NCBI GenBank assembly: GCA_031273775.1
Contig: JAISRF010000002.1
Span: 1 to 7,052, forward strand
Length of the DNA: 7,052 bases
Source of the DNA: Oscillospiraceae bacterium
GTDB taxonomy: Bacteria > Bacillota > Clostridia > Oscillospirales > Acutalibacteraceae
Direction: 5' to 3'
Positions 1-5,515 of the stretch are shown in pieces. Both the position numbers and the translations under genes were made by a program. Every line of letters starts with the position of its first letter. The stretch's first letter is position 1. The notes below the pieces were generated by a model. It had not been told where the DNA came from. It saw only the letters and a program-made list of their open reading frames with translations, and did no database searches.

Positions 1-359
1 ATGCCCTTTACGTTTACCGCGCGTTGGACTCTGAACGTATGAACCGGCTTGCCGGTGAACTCTGTGGTCAACACGATTTTTCCGCTTTCTGTTCGCAAAA
101 AAGTGATGTCGGGGATAAAACCCGCACGGTGACGTCGGCAGCCGTGCGGCGGGAAGGCGTTGAAGTCTTGTTTACGGTTTCCGCGGACGGATTTTTGTAC
201 AACATGGTTCGCATTATGGCGGGCACTCTGCTTGATTTGGAATACCGCAAAGCCCCGCCCGGCGCGGTACAAAAAATATTAGAGTCAAAGAATCGCAAAT
301 CGGCGGGTAAAACCGCGCCCGCCCATGGGCTGTATCTGACGGAAGTCAGCTACAATTGA
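1..359 (+). CDS. truA: tRNA pseudouridine(38-40) synthase TruA, C-terminal part (5' truncated by window edge)
   Basis: This is the C-terminal ~119 residues of TruA, which converts uridines 38-40 of the tRNA anticodon arm to pseudouridine; the full protein is usually about 245-260 residues. The frame is open from base 3 (reading A-L-Y-V-Y-R-A-L-D), so the TTG at 24 is internal and not a start. Family marks visible are the G-x-H-D-F-S-A-F block (bases ~63-89), the R-T-V segment after it, the GFLYNMVRIM block (~189-218), and the terminal pattern A-G-K-T-A-P-A-H-G-L-Y-L-T-E-V-S-Y. The catalytic aspartate lies in the N-terminal half, outside the window, so activity cannot be judged. The TGA stop (357-359) lies inside the left terminus of the repeat at 354-459, so the last codon and stop may have been supplied by the repeat. 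It heads the visible part of a probable + strand operon. Confidence 0.95.
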   Translation, partial: ALYVYRALDSERMNRLAGELCGQHDFSAFCSQKSDVGDKTRTVTSAAVRREGVEVLFTVSADGFLYNMVRIMAGTLLDLEYRKAPPGAVQKILESKNRKSAGKTAPAHGLYLTEVSYN

Positions 360-459
360 AAATTAAAGGTTTGCCGCGGCAAATTTGTTTTGATTGAATC
401 TATTCAACCGTAAATCCGTCGCAAAGCGACACCACATTCTCAATTCTCCATTTTCAATT
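354..459. repeat. 106-bp MITE/REP-like element with inverted termini and three internal hairpins
   Basis: The ends are a perfect 10-bp inverted repeat: AATTGAAAAT at 354-363 and its complement at 450-459. Inside are three successive dyads: a perfect 14-nt palindrome TTTGCCGCGGCAAA (370-383); TTGAAT/ATTCAA around CT (394-407); and GTCGC-AAA-GCGAC (418-430). A short tandem ATTCTCA/ATTCTCC (435-448) abuts the right terminus. Paired termini enclosing three hairpins would give a cloverleaf-like fold as RNA or single-stranded DNA. There is no open reading frame of note and no T-run after a stem, so it is not a standard intrinsic terminator. It fills almost the whole truA-to-471 gap and contains the truA stop codon. 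The general look matches dispersed intergenic repeats of gut Clostridia, but copy number cannot be seen from one window. Confidence 0.65.
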
Positions 460-465
460 AAAAAA

Positions 466-482
466 GAGGGGTGATTTCAATC
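466..482 (+). promoter_or_regulatory. Ribosome binding site with ambiguous start codon
   Basis: The sequence GAGGGGTGAT (466-475) pairs well with the anti-Shine-Dalgarno end of 16S rRNA (consensus AGGAGGTGAT). The only standard start nearby, GTG at 471-473, lies inside this pairing region and has no other purine-rich site upstream. The in-frame ATC at 480-482 sits 8 nt after the last G of the GGGG run, which is ideal spacing, so a rare ATC start is possible. Which codon is used cannot be decided from sequence alone. Confidence 0.45.
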
Positions 483-1727
483 AGCCGAGACAGAAAAATC
501 ATCAAACCCAAAAAGGCAAAACCGCCCAAAGAAAAGAACCCACCTCCTCAAAACCAAAAAAACCGCTCCATTCCGCCGCCGGATGCCCCTCCGCCAAGCC
601 TTAAAAAAATCCGGGGCGGGAAACGCTTCCGTCAAATTCAAACCGTGGCCATCCTGCTTCTCATCGCCGTCATGGCTGGCACACTGGTTTTTTTGGATTC
701 CCGCGCGCCCGGCGGTCTGGTGGAATGGACGAAAGATTACGTGGCCACGCTGGGTGGGGGAAACGGCTTTCCGGTAGAGGTTCAGGGCGGAGAAATCAAG
801 TCCGCAAAAACTGTTGGCGGGGATGTGTTTGTTCTGACGGAAAGCGTGGCGGCTTGTTATTCGCAAAACGGCAAAAAAGTTTACAGCCGCCTGCATAATC
901 AGCAAAATCCCTCCTTTTCCGTTTCAAGGACGCGCCTGCTGGTTTACGACCGCGGCGGGCGGAAATACCGCATAGAGAACCGGGAAAAAACCTTGGCGGA
1001 GGCGGACACGGAATTTGCCATATTTTCCGCCGCCGTTTCGGAAAGCGGTTCCTACGCCGTTGCGTTTGACGTTCACCGGAGCGCCTGCGAGGTTGTCTTT
1101 TACGACCGTCACAATGCCAAACTCTTCATTTATTCGCTGGCGGAAAACATGACCAGCGGGCTCGCGCTTTCAAAAGACGGAAAAACCGCCGCAATCGCCG
1201 CGGTTGGCGTAAAAGACGGCGATTATCAATCTCTGGTTTATATCATGGATATTGAGCGTCAAGTGTGTGTGAAAACGGTGGAATTCCCCGGCTCTTTGAT
1301 CTTTGCCGTCCGCTTTAACGAAAAGGGAAACCTCACCGCCCTTGCGGACAACGTTATTTCCGTCTTTACCCCTTCCGGCGGCGATAAACACGACTACCGC
1401 TTTCAGGGTGAACTGGCGTGGAAGGAGCAAGGCGGAGAAAACACCGCCGCCATCGTCCGGGATATTGGCCTTGCCCAAAGCAAAGCGGTAGTCATTTCGG
1501 GAGAGGGAGCGGTGCTGTGCGAACAAAAGGTGTCCATGGAAACGCGTTCGGTGGCGGCGGGGAGCGATTCGTTATTCTGCCTTGCCGGAAGTGTGCTCAC
1601 CGAATACGACTTCCACGGCGCGGTGAAAAAAACGTGGGACTGCGAAACCGCTCCGCTGGCGGTGACAGCGTATAAAAACACGCGCGCGCTGGTAAGCTAC
1701 AATCAAAGCATGAAAATATTCGAATAA
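471..1727 (+). CDS. Membrane-anchored beta-propeller protein, DUF5711-like, function unknown
   Basis: This 418-residue protein has three parts. Residues 1-54 are a very basic, proline-rich cytoplasmic tail with runs such as K-P-K-K-A-K-P-P-K and I-P-P-P-D-A-P-P-P. Residues ~57-76 form one hydrophobic helix. Residues ~105-418 form an extracytoplasmic domain of repeating beta strands typical of WD40/PQQ-like propellers: blades start near G-D-V-F-V-L (117), S-Y-A-V-A-F-D (194), T-A-A-I-A-A (239), F-A-V-R-F-N (278) and S-L-F-C-L-A (367), often followed by a D-x-x-G/N turn. The architecture resembles Pfam DUF5711, widespread in Clostridia; I recognise it by layout and not by a diagnostic residue. 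No catalytic motif is visible, so a scaffold or sensor role at the cell surface is inference. The start is uncertain (GTG 471 used here; ATC 480 possible). cvpA follows after 45 nt. Confidence 0.75.
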   Translation: MISISRDRKIIKPKKAKPPKEKNPPPQNQKNRSIPPPDAPPPSLKKIRGGKRFRQIQTVAILLLIAVMAGTLVFLDSRAPGGLVEWTKDYVATLGGGNGFPVEVQGGEIKSAKTVGGDVFVLTESVAACYSQNGKKVYSRLHNQQNPSFSVSRTRLLVYDRGGRKYRIENREKTLAEADTEFAIFSAAVSESGSYAVAFDVHRSACEVVFYDRHNAKLFIYSLAENMTSGLALSKDGKTAAIAAVGVKDGDYQSLVYIMDIERQVCVKTVEFPGSLIFAVRFNEKGNLTALADNVISVFTPSGGDKHDYRFQGELAWKEQGGENTAAIVRDIGLAQSKAVVISGEGAVLCEQKVSMETRSVAAGSDSLFCLAGSVLTEYDFHGAVKKTWDCETAPLAVTAYKNTRALVSYNQSMKIFE

Positions 1728-1750
1728 ACATAAGCATTAACGATCAACTA

Positions 1751-1769
1751 AAAAAACTGGAGGTTTTTT
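1751..1769 (+). promoter_or_regulatory. cvpA ribosome binding site in the loop of an A/T hairpin
   Basis: GGAGG (1759-1763) lies 9 nt before the ATG at 1773 and fixes that start. It is flanked by AAAAAAC (1751-1757) and GTTTTTT (1763-1769), which can form a 7-bp stem with the 5-nt loop TGGAG. The stem is almost all A-U and therefore weak; it may keep the site exposed or be incidental. Confidence 0.5.
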
Positions 1770-1772
1770 GTA

Positions 1773-2465
1773 ATGGGTGTTATTATTGATTTACTGCTGG
1801 TCCTGGTTATCGCGCTGTTTGTGGTTCTATGCTACAAGAAAGGTTTTATCGCGACCTTCGTTAGCATGTTCGGCACGGTTATTTCTGGCGTGGTCGCCTT
1901 TGCGCTCAGCAAGCCGGTTGCCTCGTTTATTTACTCCAATTTTATGGAAAAACCGATTTATACGGCCTTAGAAAGCACCTTTACCGCAAAAGCGCCCGAT
2001 ATGAGCAACGTTGATTCTGTGGTCAAGTCCATTGCCGATTCACTGCCGTCCTTTATGAGCGGCACGGCGCAAAATATAAGCGACAGTATAAAGGGCGAGG
2101 TCGCGGGAAAACTGCAAAGCGGTGCCGATGCCCTTCTCCATACGGTTCAGGACAATGTTATTAAACCTTTAGCCTTGAAATTCGTGGGGATTTTTGCTAT
2201 TATTATTTTATTTCTCCTTTGCCTGATTGTGGTGCGTCTTTTGTCCCGCCCGCTTAAAAAACTCGTAAACCTGCCGCTCATCGGACCCGCGAATAAAATT
2301 TTGGGTGCGGTTATCGGGCTGATTCAGGGGATTATCGCCGCGGCGGTGATTGCGGCGGTTTTAAGCCTGATTGTCCCCCTCACGGTTCACGGTCTGTGGA
2401 TTTTTACCCAGGAAAATATCGATAAATCGCTGATTTTCGGACTGGCGAAGTCTATTAGGTTGTAA
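1773..2465 (+). CDS. cvpA: CvpA family membrane protein
   Basis: This 230-residue protein belongs to the CvpA (colicin V production) family of polytopic inner-membrane proteins. Its layout fits: hydrophobic helices at ~4-20 and ~25-53, a polar extracytoplasmic segment (~57-130), then helices at ~134-156 and ~174-204. The conserved family block is visible as L-P-L-I-G-P-A-N-K-I-L-G-A-V-I-G (168-183), preceded by the basic turn R-P-L-K-K. In other bacteria CvpA proteins are linked to envelope homeostasis and, historically, to colicin V secretion; no bacteriocin gene is present here, so the name should not be taken literally. The central loop is longer than in proteobacterial CvpA and has an amphipathic S/K-rich stretch (~78-125), as Firmicutes homologues often do. 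The start is set by GGAGG nine bases upstream. The TAA stop lies in the left arm of the hairpin at 2461-2489. Confidence 0.88.
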   Translation: MGVIIDLLLVLVIALFVVLCYKKGFIATFVSMFGTVISGVVAFALSKPVASFIYSNFMEKPIYTALESTFTAKAPDMSNVDSVVKSIADSLPSFMSGTAQNISDSIKGEVAGKLQSGADALLHTVQDNVIKPLALKFVGIFAIIILFLLCLIVVRLLSRPLKKLVNLPLIGPANKILGAVIGLIQGIIAAAVIAAVLSLIVPLTVHGLWIFTQENIDKSLIFGLAKSIRL

Positions 2466-2489
2466 GGGCGGTCGCCAACCGCTCCTACA
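2461..2489. repeat. 29-nt intergenic hairpin overlapping the cvpA stop codon
   Basis: The sequence folds as TGTA (2461-2464) with TACA (2486-2489), one A/C mismatch, then GGGCGGT (2466-2472) with ACCGCTC (2478-2484) including one G-U pair, and the loop CGCCA. No T-run follows on either strand, so it is not an intrinsic terminator. The form, a GC-rich core GGGCGGT/ACCGC flanked by TGTA/TACA, resembles short dispersed palindromic repeats of Clostridia. The cvpA stop (2463-2465) is inside its left arm. It may act in mRNA stability between cvpA and the next gene. Confidence 0.6.
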
Positions 2490-2520
2490 CAAAAACCACC
2501 ATATCTACGGAGGTCAGCAC

Positions 2521-3144
2521 ATGCCGAAACAAATTCTTCCGCCACCGTCTAAAAAAATCTTTAATCTGCCCAATTTCCTCTCACTTGCGCGGATTCTGCT
2601 CGCACCGCTGTTTGTGATCTGCTATTTCAGTACGCGGATTCAAAATAGCATGGGCTGGGCAATCGTTATTTTGGTACTGTCCGGCCTGACCGATGTAGCG
2701 GACGGTATTATCGCGCGGCACTTTAACATGATAACCGAACTCGGTCAGGTACTGGATCCCATCGCCGATAAATTAACCCAGGCCTGTATTGTGGTCAGTC
2801 TCGCCGTCAATCATTCACAGTTTGTGTTCCTGTTCATTCTGCTGGTGGCGAAGGAACTGTCCATGCTTTTGGGTCTGGTGCGGCTGATGAAAGAAAAGAA
2901 AAAGCCGCCTGCCGCCAAATGGTGGGGGAAAATGTCCACGGTGGTACTGTTTTGCGTCACCGGAATCGCGCTTTTGCTGGATGTGTTCGGTATATTGAAA
3001 GATTTTGATTTTATCATCACTACGCTGGTGGTCATCGCGGGGATTTGCATGGTGTTTTCACTGTTTAATTATTATCCGATTTTCAAAGAGCTGGAAAGCG
3101 GCGAATCAAAAGAAGAAACCGAGGAGACAAAATCGAATGGATAA
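2521..3144 (+). CDS. CDP-alcohol phosphatidyltransferase, PgsA-like
   Basis: This 207-residue integral membrane enzyme transfers a phosphatidyl group from CDP-diacylglycerol to an alcohol, most likely glycerol-3-phosphate (the committed step to phosphatidylglycerol). The full CDP-alcohol phosphotransferase signature is present and intact: D58-x2-D61-G62-x2-A65-R66-x8-G75-x3-D79-x3-D83. The N-terminal P-N-F-L-S-L-A-R-I block (17-25) and L-D-P-I-A-D-K (78-84) favour the PgsA group. Hydrophobic helices lie at ~25-36, 45-56, 86-97, 99-120, 138-153 and 164-182. Where typical PgsA has G-K-x-K-T, this protein reads W-G-K-M-S-T (135-140), so another acceptor, such as phosphatidylglycerol in a cardiolipin synthase, cannot be excluded and no symbol is given. 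The C-terminus is a charged tail (190-207, E/K/S-rich). GGAGGT lies 6 nt before the ATG. The 3' end overlaps the Clp ATPase gene by 8 nt. Confidence 0.9.
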   Translation: MPKQILPPPSKKIFNLPNFLSLARILLAPLFVICYFSTRIQNSMGWAIVILVLSGLTDVADGIIARHFNMITELGQVLDPIADKLTQACIVVSLAVNHSQFVFLFILLVAKELSMLLGLVRLMKEKKKPPAAKWWGKMSTVVLFCVTGIALLLDVFGILKDFDFIITTLVVIAGICMVFSLFNYYPIFKELESGESKEETEETKSNG

Positions 3145-5443
3145 CTCAAACCTGTGTTCAAAATGCCACCAGAGGCCGGCCGTGGTGTTTGTGGCTCAGC
3201 AGACCGGCGATAAACGAAGCATGGTGGGACTGTGCTTCCGGTGCGCCATGGAAACGGGGCTTGCGCCTCTTTCGCACATGGTGGAGCAAGACGGTAACCT
3301 GCCGGACATGGAAAAACTCCGCGATAAAGTGATGGAGCTTTTCGGCGGTTTAGAGGGCGAACTGCAGGAATCGGAAGGCTTCATGATGGGCGGCACACCC
3401 ACCATATTTCCCTCGTTTGACGCTCTGCTGAACGGAAACATGACCGAAGAGCGGGGAGGAAGGGAGCAGGAGCGGCAGCGCCGCGGGGAAAAGAGTAGCC
3501 AGCGTGAGAAAAAGCCTGAAAAAAAGAAGCGTAAATTCCTTGATACTTACTGTGTGAACCTGACGGCGGAAGCGCGGCAGGGCAAGCTGGACGCTGTGGT
3601 GGGGCGTGAAAAGGAACTGTACCGCGTGGTACAGATTCTTTCACGCCGGAGCAAAAATAACCCCTGTTTAATTGGCGAGCCGGGTGTGGGTAAAACCGCT
3701 ATCGCGGAAGGGCTTGCGATCCGCATTACCGGGGAAGAGGTACCCGCCCGTTTGGCTGACAAAGAGCTTCATTTGCTTGACTTGACAGCGCTGGTAGCCG
3801 GGACGCAGTTCCGCGGCCAGTTTGAGGCGCGTGTAAAAGGGCTGATTGACGAGGTAAAAGCCGATGGCAACATTATTTTGTTCATAGATGAGATTCATAC
3901 GTTAGTGGGAACCGGCGATGCCGAGGGCAGCATGAACGCCGCCAACATATTAAAGCCCGCGCTTTCCCGCGGCTCCATTCAGGTGATTGGCGCGACTACC
4001 TTTAAGGAATACCGCAAATATATAGAAAAAGATGCGGCGTTGGAACGCCGTTTCCAGCCGGTCACGGTGGATGAACCCTCTCAGGAGGAAACCGTTGCCG
4101 TTTTAGAGGGCATCCGCCAATATTACGAGGATTTCCACGGCGTGACAGTGCCGGACGGAGTACTGCGTCGGGCGGTTCTTCTTTCCCAACGCTACATCTT
4201 CGACCGCTTTTTACCGGACAAGGCCATAGATTTACTGGACGAAGCCTGCGCCGCCGCCTGCTTGCGGAACCGCGCCGCCAACGAGTTGGAAATGGCTTTG
4301 CGTAAAATCCGGTTGCTCCACGCCGAGGAAGAGGCGCTTGAAGCCGAGGAAGGCGAACCGGATTACGAAAAGCTTGCCAACATAAAATCTGACCTGGCCA
4401 AAAGCCAGACCGCCGTCAAGAGCCTTGCCGTGCCCGCCGCCCAGACTACCGTGACGGACGATGATCTCGCCCGCGTCATTGAGCTTTGGACCGGCATTCC
4501 GGCGGCTAAGGTCAAGGAGAGCGACCTGAAAAAACTGCTGAATTTAGAAGAAAAAATCCGCCTGCGGGTGGTCGGTCAGGATGAAGCCATCGCGGAGGTT
4601 TCCGCGGCAGTCCGCCGCTCCCGCGTACAGATTTCCACCCGCCGCCGTCCCGCCTCTTTCATATTTGTGGGACCCACCGGCGTTGGTAAAACCGAACTGG
4701 TCAAGGTGCTGTCAGAGGAACTGTTTTCCAGCCCGGAAACCTTAATCCGGCTGGATATGTCGGAATATATGGAAAAGCATTCCGTGTCCAGAATCATCGG
4801 CGCGCCTCCGGGATATGTAGGCTATGAAGAAGCGGGGCAGTTGACTGAAAAAGTCCGACGCAAGCCCTATTCCGTGTTGCTTTTTGACGAAATAGAAAAA
4901 GCCCACCCGGACGTTTTGAATGTTCTTCTGCAAATTTTGGACGACGGTCGCGTAACCGACGCGCAAGGCCGGACGGTGAATTTTGAAAACACCATTATTG
5001 TCATGACCTCCAACGCCGGGAGCGAACGGCGGGAAAGCGCGCTTGGGTTTGGCAAAACTCAAACGGACGCCAGCCGCGAAAAGGCGATAAAGGCGTTAAA
5101 GGAATTCCTGCGCCCGGAATTTATCAGCCGTGTGGACGAGGTTGTGGTGTTCACACCGCTGGGCGATGAAAGCTTCTCACAAATCGCAGCCTTAATGCTC
5201 GCGGAACTGGTCGCCCCGCTGGCGGAAAAAGGCATCCGGTTTTCGTGGGAAGAGAGCGTCCCGGGGGAACTGGCCAAAAGGGCATACGGAGGAACGCGCG
5301 GAGCCCGCGACCTGCGGAATTTAGTCCGGCGCGAAGCGGAAGACGGAATTGCCAATTTATTGGTGCGCCGCTGTGACAGTCTGCCGGAGGAAATTTGCAT
5401 GACGTTGGCGGGCGGGGCGTTTGGGTTGAGAACTGACAGTTGA
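3137..5443 (+). CDS. clpE: Clp/HSP100 AAA+ unfoldase with N-terminal zinc finger (ClpE type)
   Basis: This 768-residue protein is an ATP-driven unfoldase that feeds proteins to ClpP. Domains in order: a C7-x2-C10 / C33-x2-C36 zinc finger, as in ClpE and in place of the ClpC/ClpA N-domain; a highly charged linker (103-134, R/E/K-rich); AAA+ module 1 with Walker A GEPGVGKT (180-187), Walker B ILFIDE (247-252), sensor T287 and arginines R304-R305; a short middle coiled-coil region (~377-430) with an acidic stretch; and AAA+ module 2 with Walker A GPTGVGKT (512-519), Walker B LLFDE (581-585), arginine finger R665 and sensor-2 R724. The tripeptide L636-G637-F638 matches the ClpP-docking loop. Every key ATPase residue is present. 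The ATG at 3137 is chosen because GAGGAG lies 10 nt upstream and the zinc finger begins directly after it. The gene overlaps the phosphatidyltransferase by 8 nt. The last residues (G-L-R-T-D-S) fall in repeat-like sequence and may be acquired. ClpC is the alternative name; the zinc finger argues for ClpE. Confidence 0.9.
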   Translation: MDNSNLCSKCHQRPAVVFVAQQTGDKRSMVGLCFRCAMETGLAPLSHMVEQDGNLPDMEKLRDKVMELFGGLEGELQESEGFMMGGTPTIFPSFDALLNGNMTEERGGREQERQRRGEKSSQREKKPEKKKRKFLDTYCVNLTAEARQGKLDAVVGREKELYRVVQILSRRSKNNPCLIGEPGVGKTAIAEGLAIRITGEEVPARLADKELHLLDLTALVAGTQFRGQFEARVKGLIDEVKADGNIILFIDEIHTLVGTGDAEGSMNAANILKPALSRGSIQVIGATTFKEYRKYIEKDAALERRFQPVTVDEPSQEETVAVLEGIRQYYEDFHGVTVPDGVLRRAVLLSQRYIFDRFLPDKAIDLLDEACAAACLRNRAANELEMALRKIRLLHAEEEALEAEEGEPDYEKLANIKSDLAKSQTAVKSLAVPAAQTTVTDDDLARVIELWTGIPAAKVKESDLKKLLNLEEKIRLRVVGQDEAIAEVSAAVRRSRVQISTRRRPASFIFVGPTGVGKTELVKVLSEELFSSPETLIRLDMSEYMEKHSVSRIIGAPPGYVGYEEAGQLTEKVRRKPYSVLLFDEIEKAHPDVLNVLLQILDDGRVTDAQGRTVNFENTIIVMTSNAGSERRESALGFGKTQTDASREKAIKALKEFLRPEFISRVDEVVVFTPLGDESFSQIAALMLAELVAPLAEKGIRFSWEESVPGELAKRAYGGTRGARDLRNLVRREAEDGIANLLVRRCDSLPEEICMTLAGGAFGLRTDS

Positions 5444-5446
5444 GAG
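5426..5446. repeat. Short TTGAGA direct repeat with dyad at the clpE stop
   Basis: TTGAGA occurs at 5426-5431 and again at 5440-5445, with the odd-centred dyad AACTG-A-CAGTT (5431-5441) between them. The clpE stop TGA (5441-5443) is inside the second copy. Its style resembles the AATTGAGAAT-type ends of the element at 354-459, but there is no long exact match, so relationship is only suggested. Confidence 0.35.
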
Positions 5447-5466
5447 TTTGTAAATATCACTCTGCG

Positions 5467-5504
5467 AATTGTTGACAATTTTTTGTACTGGGCGCAATAA
5501 GCGC
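5467..5504 (+). promoter_or_regulatory. Candidate promoter with two dyads upstream of the WYL regulator
   Basis: A perfect -35 TTGACA (5472-5477) is followed after 18 nt by AATAAG (5496-5501), a 4/6 match to the -10 consensus. The -35 sits inside the inverted repeat AATTGT-TG-ACAATT (5467-5480). The -10 sits inside GCGC-AATAA-GCGC (5492-5504). Either dyad could be an operator, possibly for autoregulation. Alternatively AATTG-TTGA-CAATT followed by T's could be a weak terminator for clpE, but its stem is only 5 A/T-rich pairs. The regulator's ribosome site GGAGG is at 5507-5511, just four bases before its ATG. Confidence 0.4.
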
Positions 5505-5515
5505 ATGGAGGATAT

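Noticed and set aside
1..3. ATG at the first base as a gene start
   Set aside because: It is out of frame with the TruA reading frame, which runs through the window edge at base 3.
477..905. 142-codon open frame on the - strand
   Set aside because: It is the shadow of the basic, proline-rich N-terminus and first blades of the propeller protein.
1773..2465. Bacteriocin export locus because of the name CvpA
   Set aside because: No precursor peptide, immunity protein or ABC transporter gene is nearby; CvpA is a common envelope protein.
3005..3136. Upstream extension of the Clp ATPase frame (44 extra residues)
   Set aside because: It overlaps the phosphatidyltransferase in another frame, its translation is unlike Clp proteins, and the ATG at 3137 has GAGGAG at good spacing directly before the zinc finger.
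5467..5484. Intrinsic terminator after clpE
   Set aside because: Stem of only five A/T-rich pairs with loop TTGA; despite six T's it is too weak to call, and TTGACA in the same place is better explained as a -35 box.
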